Shown here piece after piece: positions 50,488 to 58,053 of a stretch of DNA of 64,000 nt. The position numbers and the translations under genes were made by a program. The notes beneath the pieces were generated by a model, which saw nothing but the letters and a program-made list of their open reading frames with translations, had not been told where the DNA came from and did no database searches. Location of the stretch: positions 62,001 to 126,000 of the forward strand of contig DATENU010000024.1 of NCBI GenBank assembly GCA_035274845.1. The letters are read 5' to 3'. The stretch comes from Chthoniobacterales bacterium. Lineage in GTDB: Bacteria; Verrucomicrobiota; Verrucomicrobiia; Chthoniobacterales; UBA10450. The number at the start of each line of letters is the position of its first letter. The first letter of the stretch is position 1.

Positions 50488-50540
50488 AGTTCGAAATCCC
50501 TATGCGCGCAGTTCCCCGGGCGCAAGCGAAGTTAAGGTGC

Positions 50541-51020
50541 ATGGCGAACCACAAAACCAACGGTCCCGGGAAAAATGGCGGGAACAGCGGTAACGACCGC
50601 GATCTCTTCTGCCGAATCCGCGATGCCTTCGGGGTCTTCGCGCGAAAGACCTCGAATATTCTGGGAAGCGCATGGGCGTTCGTCATCGCGCTCCTGATCA
50701 TCGTCGTCTGGGCGATTACCGGTCCGACCTTTCATTACTCGGATACCTGGCAGCTCATTATCAACACGGGGACAACCATCGTGACCTTCTTGATGGTGTT
50801 CCTGATCCAGAATACCCAGAACCGCGACGCGAAAGCGGTGCATTTGAAACTCGACGAGCTCATCCGCGCTCTGGGCCCTGCCCGGAACAAGCTGGTCGAT
50901 TTGGAAAAACTGTCTGACGACGAACTCAAAGCGCTGGAGGGCGAATTCGAAAGGCTCCGCCAGAAGGCAGAAGGCGCTAAAGAGGAAGTCGAAGAGCTGG
51001 AGGAGACAGCCAAAAAGTAG
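50541..51020 (+). CDS. low-affinity iron permease (Fet4)-like membrane protein
   Basis: A 159-residue protein with two membrane helices (FVIALLIIVVWAITGPTF and IINTGTTIVTFLMVFLIQ). The Fet4-family motif follows (NTQNRDAKAVHLKLDELIRAL), then a C-terminal acidic coiled-coil. The family name comes from a yeast iron permease, but bacterial members are far shorter, so iron transport is not established. A ribosome site AAGGTG precedes the ATG at 50541. The upstream in-frame start at 50502 is less likely. It converges on nth. Confidence 0.82.
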   Translation: MANHKTNGPGKNGGNSGNDRDLFCRIRDAFGVFARKTSNILGSAWAFVIALLIIVVWAITGPTFHYSDTWQLIINTGTTIVTFLMVFLIQNTQNRDAKAVHLKLDELIRALGPARNKLVDLEKLSDDELKALEGEFERLRQKAEGAKEEVEELEETAKK

Positions 51021-51025
51021 TTTCG

Positions 51026-51694
51026 CTAATCTGGCGGAGCCAGCGCTTCGCCGGAGCGGACGAAAGCTTTGCCGCTCGGACAAAGCTTGAAGATCTCGCA
51101 GCGGTGACAATCCGGCTTGCGGGCGAAGCAACGCCGCCGGCCGTGCCAGATCAGCCAGTGGCTCCAGTTCGTCCAATGCTCCTTCGGGACGAGCTTCATC
51201 AGGTCCTGCTCGATTTTTTCCGGGTCGGTCTGGCGCGTGATCTTGAAGCGATGCGACAGCCGCATCACGTGAGTGTCGACGACGATTCCTTCGTCCTTAT
51301 GAAAGGCATTGCCGAGCACGACGTTGGCCGTCTTTCGGCCGACGCCCGGCAGACCATGCAACTGCTCCATCGTATCGGGAACCTGGCCCCCGTGCTTTGC
51401 GACAACTGCCGCCGCCATGCCGCGAAGACTCTTCGTTTTGCTCCGGAAAAAGCCGGTAGTCCGAATCATTTTCTCGAGGGTAGCCGGCGGAGCTTTTGCG
51501 TAATCGGCGGCTGATTTGTACTTCGCAAACAAGGCGGGGGTGACGGCGTTCACCCGCTTGTCGGTGCACTGCGCCGACAAAATTGTCGCGACCAGCAGCT
51601 CGAGCGGATTCCGAAAATCGAGCTCACAATGCGCGTTCGGATAAACCTTCGGCAGCGCTTTGACCAGCGCCGCCACGCGTTCGCGCACCGTCAT
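51026..51694 (-). CDS. nth: endonuclease III
   Basis: Base-excision-repair glycosylase/AP lyase for oxidised pyrimidines. The helix-hairpin-helix LPGVGRKTA holds catalytic Lys121, and VDTHV holds Asp140. The iron-sulphur ligands Cys189, Cys196, Cys199 and Cys205 are spaced C-x6-C-x2-C-x5-C. Length 222 is normal. The first codons overlap the stop of the upstream PGPGW gene by four bases, so the two are co-transcribed. Confidence 0.95.
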   Translation of the reverse strand: MTVRERVAALVKALPKVYPNAHCELDFRNPLELLVATILSAQCTDKRVNAVTPALFAKYKSAADYAKAPPATLEKMIRTTGFFRSKTKSLRGMAAAVVAKHGGQVPDTMEQLHGLPGVGRKTANVVLGNAFHKDEGIVVDTHVMRLSHRFKITRQTDPEKIEQDLMKLVPKEHWTNWSHWLIWHGRRRCFARKPDCHRCEIFKLCPSGKAFVRSGEALAPPD

Positions 51695-51906
51695 CGCGAC
51701 GCCCCTCCTTTGCCTACCACCGCTTTCGCCCTGTTAACGGCGCTCCGCGCCCAGGCAAACTCCGTGGCCAGGATCGCGAGACCGATCGGAATCACAATGA
51801 AGGCGGGACCGGGTAAAACGATCAGCGCGATCCCGATCGCGAGCACGGTGCCGCCGATAATTCCGATGACGAGTTTGCGGAGGGAGGTAACCAGGAATCT
51901 CATCAC
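51691..51906 (-). CDS. PGPGW-family small transmembrane protein
   Basis: A 71-residue protein with two hydrophobic segments around a Pro-Gly-Pro turn (GTVLAIGIALIVLPGPAFIV, then IPIGLAILATEFAWAR). This is the pattern of the short PGPGW membrane family. Function is unknown. It is coupled to nth through an ATGA overlap. The coupling to a DNA-repair gene may be incidental. Confidence 0.75.
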   Translation of the reverse strand: MMRFLVTSLRKLVIGIIGGTVLAIGIALIVLPGPAFIVIPIGLAILATEFAWARSAVNRAKAVVGKGGASR

Positions 51907-51941
51907 GCGTTAGTCGCCGCGCTTCGATAATGCGTCAATGA

Positions 51942-52187
51942 TTCTGTAGCCGTCGCCCTGCGGGCGATGCCGGGATCGCAGCCACGCTTAGCCACAGCTG
52001 CCCAGGCGAGAAGAGGCCAAAGGCGTCACTCAACTTAGCCTGGGGCAACGCCCCAGGATCCTGAACGTATCAGGAACCAGCGCTGAAAGCGCGATTCACG
52101 CCGTCGCCGGACACTCCCGGACTGAATCGCGCCTTCAGCGCTAGGCCCAATCCAATAATTCGAATTCCTGGGGCGATGCCCCAGGCT
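51942..52187. repeat. nested palindromic repeat cluster upstream of the nth operon
   Basis: The 343-base gap between the PGPGW gene and hflX contains no gene but at least three stacked elements. There is a TGTAGCCG element (51944-51971). A pair of inverted CCTGGGGC..GCCCCAGG hairpins lies at 52039-52057 and 52167-52185. Inside that pair sits a 20-base inverted repeat 52079-52098 / 52123-52142 with one mismatch. A further GCTTCGC/GCGAAGC hairpin follows near 52219-52234. Confidence 0.8.
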
Positions 52188-52249
52188 ATCATTCACGTCG
52201 CGCCGATGGCGCTCTACGCTTCGCTTAGCGAAGCGCCCACGGAAGACCG

Positions 52250-53518
52250 CTACGCAACGAATGGAGCGAGCTTTTGCTGCAGCTGCGGCGGGGTGTGCGC
52301 GACGATCAACGCAAATTCCCCTTCGTAGCGCAACTCCAGCACGTGGCCGACGCGATGGATTTCCGCGATCAATCCCGGTTCGGAAAGCGGCACCCGAAAG
52401 CGCGAGCGCAGCCGCCAGGCGCCAAGTTGATCCTGCAGCGCCTGAACCAAACCGGACACCCCAATTCCTTTTCGGGCCGAGATCGCCACGCTGCCCGGGA
52501 ATTTCTTTGCATAAACCTCGACCAGCTCATCGTTCTCGAGCAGGTCGATTTTGTTAAAGACCATGAGCGTTTGTTTTCCGAAAGCGCCCAGCTCCTTGAT
52601 CACGGTGTCCACCGCTTCGATATGCTCGTCGACGCGCGGGTGGCTGAGATCGACCACGTGGATCAGCAGGTCGGCCTCGCTCACTTCTTCGAGAGTCGCC
52701 TTGAAAGACTCGATCAGGGTGTGGGGCAGTTTGCGCAAAAAACCGACCGTATCGGTGAGCAGGAGGCGTTGCCGGTTCGGCAGCGTCAGGTTGCGGGTCG
52801 TGGGATCGAGCGTGGCAAACAGTTTGTCCTCGGCGACGACATCGGCGCCCGTGAGCAGGTTTAACAAAGTCGATTTTCCGGCGTTCGTATACCCGACCAC
52901 GGCCGCGACGGGCCATTGATGGCGTTTCCGCCCCTGGCGCTGGACCAGGCGGACTCTGCGAACACCTTCCAGCTCGCGCTCCAAACGCGCGATCCGTTCC
53001 TGGACGCGGCGTCGATCAACTTCGAGCTGAGTCTCACCCGGCCCGCGGGTTCCGATCCCGCCCGTTTGCCGCGAAAGGTGCGTCCACATCCGCGTCAAGC
53101 GCGGCAGAAGATATTGCAATTGCGCCAGCTCGATCTGGAGGCGGCCTTCCCGGCTGCGGGCGCGTTGCGCGAAGATGTCGAGAATGAGCTGGGTGCGATC
53201 GAGCACTTTTCGCGACAGAAGATTCTCGAGGTTGCGCCCCTGGGCCGGTGAAAGCTCGTCGTCGAATATCACCGAGGTGACGGACTGGTCCTTGAACGAC
53301 TCCTTGATCAGTTCTGCTTTGCCTTTGCCGATATAATAGGGTGCGGTCGGCTTTTGGAGTTTTTGCGTCACCGTGTCGACCACTTCCGCGCCGGCGGAAT
53401 TCGCCAGCTCGGCGAGTTCTTCCATCGAATCGCGGAGATCCCATTTCGAGATCCCTTCCTGCTCGAGACCGATCAGGAGCGCGCGCTCCTGTTTCTTTTT
53501 CGGACTAACGTCAATCAT
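52250..53518 (-). CDS. hflX: ribosome-associated GTPase HflX
   Basis: GTPase that splits stalled or hibernating ribosomes, especially after heat stress. The N-terminal HflX domain (with DDELSPAQGRNLENLL and IFAQRARSREGRLQIELAQLQY) is followed by GIGTRGPGETQLEVDRRRV and a coiled-coil. The G domain has G1 GYTNAGKST at 209-217, DTVGFLRKLP (G3) and NKIDLL (G4). Length 422 is normal. The start overlaps the end of miaA by four bases, matching the widespread miaA-hflX linkage. Confidence 0.96.
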   Translation of the reverse strand: MIDVSPKKKQERALLIGLEQEGISKWDLRDSMEELAELANSAGAEVVDTVTQKLQKPTAPYYIGKGKAELIKESFKDQSVTSVIFDDELSPAQGRNLENLLSRKVLDRTQLILDIFAQRARSREGRLQIELAQLQYLLPRLTRMWTHLSRQTGGIGTRGPGETQLEVDRRRVQERIARLERELEGVRRVRLVQRQGRKRHQWPVAAVVGYTNAGKSTLLNLLTGADVVAEDKLFATLDPTTRNLTLPNRQRLLLTDTVGFLRKLPHTLIESFKATLEEVSEADLLIHVVDLSHPRVDEHIEAVDTVIKELGAFGKQTLMVFNKIDLLENDELVEVYAKKFPGSVAISARKGIGVSGLVQALQDQLGAWRLRSRFRVPLSEPGLIAEIHRVGHVLELRYEGEFALIVAHTPPQLQQKLAPFVA

Positions 53519-54405
53519 CCAGAGGTGAGAACACGCGACACACTTTGCGAGATGAACTCGACGGCTTCAGCAGAATCGTGCGCGGAAAGGTTCAGCGACG
53601 GAAAATTAGTTTGCCCGCGAAACCAGGTCAACTGCCTTTTGGCGTAGCGGCGCGTGGCCTGCTGAATTTCCGCGATGCATTCCGCCTGCGAGATCTCGCC
53701 GGCAATAAGGGAACGGATCTCGCGCAGGCCCAGCGTTTGGGCGGCGGTCGGGCCGACATTTTTCACATCACGCACTTCTTCTAAAACACCGGCTGCGAAC
53801 ATTTGTTCCACTCGGCGATCTATGCGCGCGGATAACTCAGCCCGGTCGCGTTCGAGCCGAACGCCGTTCGCGGAAGCCGAGTCCTTCCATTCGCCTCGCT
53901 GCGCGGAAAAACGCCGGCCCGTCAGCAAGCAAACTTCCACGGCGCGAACCAGGCGCCGCCGATTATGCCGGTCGATCTTTTCGGCCGTCACCGGATCCAG
54001 GGCGACGAGGCTCCGCAATAATTCTTCGTTCGTGGCGCCTTCGAGCCTTTGGCGCAGTGGCTGATCGGCGGCTGGCAGCGAGGCCAGTCCGTGGGTGAGC
54101 GCTTTGATATAGAGACCCGTTCCACCAACGACGATCACCGGCTTGCCGCGTCCAATAATCTCACTCGCGGCGTCGCGAAACTTTTCCGCGTTCATTTCCT
54201 CGCTCAGCGGCACGGCGCCAATCAAGTGATGGGGCGCCTTCGCCAATGTCTCGCGGTCCGGTTTCGCCGTTAAGATGTCGAGCCCGCAATAAATCTGGAA
54301 GGCGTCGGCGCTGAGAACCTCGGCCCCAAGCCGATGCGCGACCTCGGCCGCGATTTCGGACTTTCCGACTGCAGTCGGGCCGACGATGTAGAAAACGCGT
54401 TTCAT
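53515..54405 (-). CDS. miaA: tRNA dimethylallyltransferase
   Basis: Adds the isopentenyl group to adenosine 37 of UNN-reading tRNAs. The P-loop GPTAVGKS is at residues 9-16. SADAFQIYCGLDILTAKP, the catalytic-region VVGGTGLYIKALTHGL and RRLVRAVEVCLLTGRRFS follow. The C-terminal QQATRRYAKRQLTWFRGQ binds the anticodon stem. Length 296 is typical. hflX follows in the same operon. A CGTGCT-word hairpin lies 14 bases upstream of the start codon. Confidence 0.96.
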   Translation of the reverse strand: MKRVFYIVGPTAVGKSEIAAEVAHRLGAEVLSADAFQIYCGLDILTAKPDRETLAKAPHHLIGAVPLSEEMNAEKFRDAASEIIGRGKPVIVVGGTGLYIKALTHGLASLPAADQPLRQRLEGATNEELLRSLVALDPVTAEKIDRHNRRRLVRAVEVCLLTGRRFSAQRGEWKDSASANGVRLERDRAELSARIDRRVEQMFAAGVLEEVRDVKNVGPTAAQTLGLREIRSLIAGEISQAECIAEIQQATRRYAKRQLTWFRGQTNFPSLNLSAHDSAEAVEFISQSVSRVLTSG

Positions 54406-54418
54406 CGATCTACTTCGT

Positions 54419-54476
54419 AATCGTGCTCGTGCTCATGCTCGTGCTCGATCTGCTTCCCCCGAGCACGAGCACGATT
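54419..54476. repeat. tandem-word hairpin upstream of miaA (CGTGCT words)
   Basis: The left arm AATCGTGCTCGTGCTC (54419-54434), followed by two more GTGCTC words, is complementary to CGAGCACGAGCACGATT (54460-54476). The arms consist of repeats of the six-base word CGTGCT. It lies 14 bases upstream of the miaA start codon. Confidence 0.8.
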
Positions 54477-54483
54477 GAGAAAC

Positions 54484-54522
54484 AAAAAACCGGGAGACCG
54501 GTTTTCACCGTGTCTCCCGGTT
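54484..54522 (-). terminator. intrinsic terminator of the RRM gene
   Basis: AACCGGGAGAC (54488-54498) pairs with GTCTCCCGGTT (54512-54522). On the minus strand a T-tract follows. It ends the RRM-protein transcript. Confidence 0.85.
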
Positions 54523-54540
54523 TCGCAATTCAAGAGCTCG

Positions 54541-55050
54541 TCAGGCAGCGGAGTGATGCTCGCTCGATTTCGCCCCGCTCACGACCAGCTTCCGGCCCAG
54601 AAATTCCTTGTCGTGCAATTCCTCAACGGCGCGCTTGGCTTCGTCGACAGTTTGCATCTGGACAAAGGCGAACCCTTTCGAACGCTGATTATGTTTATAG
54701 GTCACGACTTCGGCGTTCTGGACTGCGCCGACCCCGTTGAAGAGCTCGAACAAGTCGCTCTCCGTCGCATCAAACGACAGGTTCCCGACGTAAAGCCGGG
54801 GCGTAGTCACTTCGACTGCTTCCGGCTTGCGCGAGGGGCGTGACGGTTCCGAACCGTTGCTGCGGGGTGACTGCATCGGCCGAGCCGCCGGTTTTCCGCC
54901 GCCGGTGAAAAAAGCCGTGATTTTCTGCCAGAACGATTTCTTCGCTGGTGTGCGCGAGGGCGCACTCTGGTAGCGCGGGCGATTGTCGCCCCTTCTGCGG
55001 GAGCCGCCGCGTGGTCGCCGGCCGTTCCTCCCTGATGAATGAGATGCCAT
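54541..55050 (-). CDS. RRM RNA-binding protein
   Basis: A 169-residue RNA chaperone-like protein. The N-terminal 80 residues are basic and Arg/Gly/Ser/Pro-rich. A single RRM follows, with RNP2 LYVGNL (86-91) and RNP1 KGFAFVQM (125-132), both with the aromatic RNA-contact residues. Bacterial RRM proteins of this type are often cold-induced. Ribosome site GAGGATCAAT precedes the ATG. The gene has its own terminator and a long untranslated leader of about 300 bases if the promoter near 55345 is correct. Confidence 0.93.
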   Translation of the reverse strand: MASHSSGRNGRRPRGGSRRRGDNRPRYQSAPSRTPAKKSFWQKITAFFTGGGKPAARPMQSPRSNGSEPSRPSRKPEAVEVTTPRLYVGNLSFDATESDLFELFNGVGAVQNAEVVTYKHNQRSKGFAFVQMQTVDEAKRAVEELHDKEFLGRKLVVSGAKSSEHHSAA

Positions 55051-55344
55051 ATTGATCCTCAGATATTACCCAATTGTTATTTGGGCGGAGCGCATCAGTT
55101 GATGCACAGTCCGTGGCGCGCGAACCCGAAACGCTCCCAAAAAGGAGCCAGTAAGCAATCTGCAGCGCCGGTGGAAACTCCGCCTCGTGGAGCCGGGGGT
55201 TCGTTCGTAAAAAACGGCGGTCCGCACCAGTCAACCAACGAAACAGCCCCAAAGCGAAAGGACGCGTCTGGATTTGGCAAACACTGAGTCGTCGTGAAAA
55301 GCGAACGTCCGGGTTAACGAAGAACATTCCCGACATCTGCGGGA

Positions 55345-55372
55345 ATTATGGCTTGTACAAGGCCGATTGCAA
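55345..55372 (-). promoter_or_regulatory. candidate RRM-gene promoter with a long leader
   Basis: On the minus strand TTGCAA (55367-55372) and CATAAT (55345-55350) are 16 bases apart, a fair sigma-70 match. They lie about 300 bases upstream of the RRM gene. The 55051-55344 stretch in between holds no credible gene. It shows small hairpins such as GCTCCCAAAAAGGAGC. A long leader is common for cold-shock-type RNA-binding genes, so this region deserves a structure check. Confidence 0.4.
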
Positions 55373-55405
55373 GGGCGGCCTGAACCGCCGCCGAGCTGGC
55401 AGGGG

Positions 55406-55522
55406 AAAACGTCCAACGTCCAACGTCCAACGCTCAACATCCAACGTCGAATTCCAGAGCAAGCAGCTTGCTCCCCTCTCCTATTTCGACGTTGGACGTT
55501 GGACGTTGGACGTTGGACGTTT
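55406..55522. repeat. tandem-word hairpin at the end of the epimerase gene (GTCCAAC words)
   Basis: The left arm 55406-55451 has five or six copies of the seven-base word GTCCAAC. The right arm 55485-55522 is its inverted copy. The two match except that the left arm has exactly one extra seven-base unit (CTCAACA). The right arm overlaps the last 14 codons of the epimerase gene. Confidence 0.88.
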
Positions 55523-56476
55523 GTTTTTCTCCTTTTGCTTTGCCCGGAACCAATCCACGAACTTCGGCAGCCCCGCGCTCAACGGCGTCGTCGGGTTGTA
55601 CCCCAACAGCCTCCTCGCCTTCGAAATATCCGCGCAGGTCAGCGGGACGTCACCGGCCTGTTCCGGCAGCTGATTAATCGTCGCTTTCTTTCCGACCGTC
55701 TTTTCAATCGCGGCAATCAGGTCTTTCAACTGGATCGTCTCGCTCTCGCCCAGATTGAACAAATCGTAGAGCGGCCCGTTGTAATCGAACGCGGCCATCA
55801 CTCCCTGGATGATGTCGTCGATGTAGGTGTAGTCGCGCCGCGTGGTTCCGTCACCGAATTGGTTGATCGGTTCGCCGGCCAGAATTTTCCGCGTGAACTG
55901 ATGGATCGCCAGGTCGGGCCGTTGTCGCGCGCCATAGACGGTAAAAAACCGGAGCGCCACAATCCGCATTTGGTAAAGATGCGAGTAAGTGGAGCAGAGA
56001 AACTCTCCCGCGACTTTCGTGGCCGCATACGGACTGATTGTTTGGGTGAGACGGAACTCTTCCGAAAATGGAACTTCCTTGCAGATCCCGTAGACCGATG
56101 AGCTCGACGCGAAGATGAACCGGCCTACGCCCGTCTGCCGGGCGGCGTCCAGAAGATTCAGGGTCCCGCCAACGTTCGTCTCGTAATAAAGCTGCGGTTG
56201 CTGGATCGACGGCCGCACCCCGGCTCGCGCGGCCAGGTGCGCGACCGTGTCAAATTTCTCGTTCTGAAAAAGCTGCGTCACCGCCGCGCCGTCGCGCAAA
56301 TCGAGCCGATGAATCGGGACCTCAGCGGCGAAGGCTTCAACGTTGGCCCGCTTGATCTGGGGATCGTAAAAGTCATTGAAATCGTCGATGATCGAGACTT
56401 CGTGTCCGGCGGCGAGTAATTTCTCGACGAGGTGCGAGCCGATAAACCCTGCCCCGCCCGTGACCAGAATGCGCAT
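55481..56476 (-). CDS. NAD-dependent nucleotide-sugar epimerase (UDP-glucuronate epimerase-like)
   Basis: A 331-residue SDR-fold enzyme that epimerises or dehydrates UDP-sugars for surface glycans. The NAD motif GGAGFIG is at 7-13. The catalytic triad region has SSSSVYG and Tyr150-x3-Lys154 (SPYAATK). The sequence resembles UDP-glucuronate 4-epimerases (RANVEAF, RRDYTYIDDIIQG, FNLGESETIQL). The last 12 or so residues (RPTSNVQRPTSK) are encoded by the tandem-word element and are not part of the fold. It is divergent from the methyltransferase gene. Confidence 0.9.
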   Translation of the reverse strand: MRILVTGGAGFIGSHLVEKLLAAGHEVSIIDDFNDFYDPQIKRANVEAFAAEVPIHRLDLRDGAAVTQLFQNEKFDTVAHLAARAGVRPSIQQPQLYYETNVGGTLNLLDAARQTGVGRFIFASSSSVYGICKEVPFSEEFRLTQTISPYAATKVAGEFLCSTYSHLYQMRIVALRFFTVYGARQRPDLAIHQFTRKILAGEPINQFGDGTTRRDYTYIDDIIQGVMAAFDYNGPLYDLFNLGESETIQLKDLIAAIEKTVGKKATINQLPEQAGDVPLTCADISKARRLLGYNPTTPLSAGLPKFVDWFRAKQKEKNKRPTSNVQRPTSK

Positions 56477-56536
56477 CGCGCGAGCGTAAAGATGAAGCTA
56501 ATTACGAGCAAGGGAAGAACGCGGCCCTAATCAGCC

Positions 56537-57586
56537 ATGAAACGATTGTTGCACTTTCCGCGAGACTTCCTCCGGAGCGTTCGACGCGCCGGGCGCCGGC
56601 ATTTTTTTCCGGTACTGTCCAGTGGTGACGGAAGCCTTAAGCTGCCGCCGGCGCTCATGCTCGATTCCGTCTGGCGCGCGTCACCCGGCGGACGGATGAA
56701 GCTCTTTCGCCGGTTGCTTCCCTATCTTTCCGCAGGGGCTCCCGCTTCATCCAGCGAAGTGTGTGAGATCAATTCATTGGCCGAGTTTGAAACCGGTTAC
56801 GCTCGCCTCGCCGCCATGCTGGGACGGGCGGGCAAGATTCCGCCGCCGGGCGAGGCCGAATTTCTTCGGACGATGGTAAATCAACCGATGCAGCATCCGG
56901 GAACCATTGAAGCGAGCGATTACTTTTTCCTGACCGCTTTCGTCAGCATTCTCGCCCCGCAACGGGTCATTGAAATTGGAACGCTGACCGGTTTTTCGGC
57001 GGCAATTATCGCCGCGGCGCTCCGTCGCCAGGCCGGGGAGGACCGATCGAGATGGGTCGACACGATCGACCACGCCCGAAACTGCTTCATCGATCAGACA
57101 CGCCTGACGGGATTTGAGATCGCCGAAGCGTTTCCTGAACTGGCATCGATGATTCGCCTGCACGTTCCCCACGATTCGACACACGTCGGCAAGCTCGCCA
57201 AACCGGGTGAGCTTGAAATCGGCTTCATCGATGCAGATCACCAGCATCCCTTCCCGTTGCTGGATCTCCTGCGGCTTGCTCCCTACCTGAGACGCGGCGG
57301 ATGGATCCTGTTGCACGACATTCAACTGGGTACAAAGGCCCGGAAGGCGAAAGGCGCCGATCCGACCTTGCGCTGGGGAGCGGCGGAAGGGGCGGAGTGG
57401 CTCTTTGAATCATGGCCGTTCCGAAAAATCAGCGGCGGGAATATCGGGGCCGTCCAGCTTCCGGACGAACGAAGCGCGCTCATTCCCTTTGCTTTGCGGC
57501 TGATGTCGCGGCCGTATGAAATCAAAGGGGGCAGCGCCCTCACCGCGGACCGCGCCCTGCGTCTAAGCTTCAACGCCTTGGTTTGA
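56537..57586 (+). CDS. SAM-dependent methyltransferase (class I)
   Basis: A 349-residue protein with an N-terminal basic region. A Methyltransf_24/O-methyltransferase-like core follows, with APQRVIEIGTLTGFSAAIIAAALRR (SAM binding), ELEIGFIDADHQHPFPLLDLL and LRRGGWILLHDIQLGT. Members modify sugars, lipids or small molecules. The substrate is unknown. Divergent from the epimerase gene with about 60 bases between, which may mean a shared glycan role. Confidence 0.78.
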   Translation: MKRLLHFPRDFLRSVRRAGRRHFFPVLSSGDGSLKLPPALMLDSVWRASPGGRMKLFRRLLPYLSAGAPASSSEVCEINSLAEFETGYARLAAMLGRAGKIPPPGEAEFLRTMVNQPMQHPGTIEASDYFFLTAFVSILAPQRVIEIGTLTGFSAAIIAAALRRQAGEDRSRWVDTIDHARNCFIDQTRLTGFEIAEAFPELASMIRLHVPHDSTHVGKLAKPGELEIGFIDADHQHPFPLLDLLRLAPYLRRGGWILLHDIQLGTKARKAKGADPTLRWGAAEGAEWLFESWPFRKISGGNIGAVQLPDERSALIPFALRLMSRPYEIKGGSALTADRALRLSFNALV

Positions 57587-57603
57587 TGGACCGCCCTGCC
57601 AGG

Positions 57604-58026
57604 CTAAAAGCGCCCGCGATGGGCAAGCAGATAAACCCAATTCACAACGATCAGCGCGACCACGCCGATGCGTACGGCGGTTTTTTCCCTGGCTGTCCAA
57701 TCGACCAACCGCGCTCGCGGTAACCCACCGAGCAACACGATCGCCGCATAAAGATCGTACAAGGCCAGGCCGCAAAGCGTAACGAATGCCAGCGGATTCC
57801 ATAGCCATGCGGCGCTAAAGCTACCGTGGAGAAGCGCCATCGAGCACCGCGTGGCGCCACAGGTCAGGCACGGATAACCCGTGATTGCGAGGAAGGGGCA
57901 ATGCGGCATCGGCAACCCAAGCCTTAGCCAGATCGCACCACCAACCGCCGCCGCCACGGAGACCGCAAGCCAGACCAGCTCGTAATTGAATTCGCCGGGC
58001 GCGAGTTTTCGCCAGACCAAGCGCAT
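57604..58026 (-). CDS. DUF2752 membrane protein
   Basis: A 140-residue protein with three or four membrane segments and the DUF2752 signature MPHCPFLAITGYPCLTCGATR, with Cys residues that could bind metal or form disulphides. No biochemical role is known to me. It lies 27 bases downstream of the GYF/Yip1-type gene on the same strand and probably shares its transcript. Confidence 0.82.
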   Translation of the reverse strand: MRLVWRKLAPGEFNYELVWLAVSVAAAVGGAIWLRLGLPMPHCPFLAITGYPCLTCGATRCSMALLHGSFSAAWLWNPLAFVTLCGLALYDLYAAIVLLGGLPRARLVDWTAREKTAVRIGVVALIVVNWVYLLAHRGRF

Positions 58027-58053
58027 CGATTCGAAGGCGCGGCGAAATCGCGC

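Noticed and set aside
55039-55287. 82-codon plus-strand frame upstream of the RRM gene
   Set aside because: No ribosome site, no family motif, and it lies in what is better read as the untranslated leader of the RRM gene.
55406-55522. CRISPR-like array of short repeats
   Set aside because: Units are seven bases with no spacers, and the second half is the inverted copy of the first. No cas gene is nearby.
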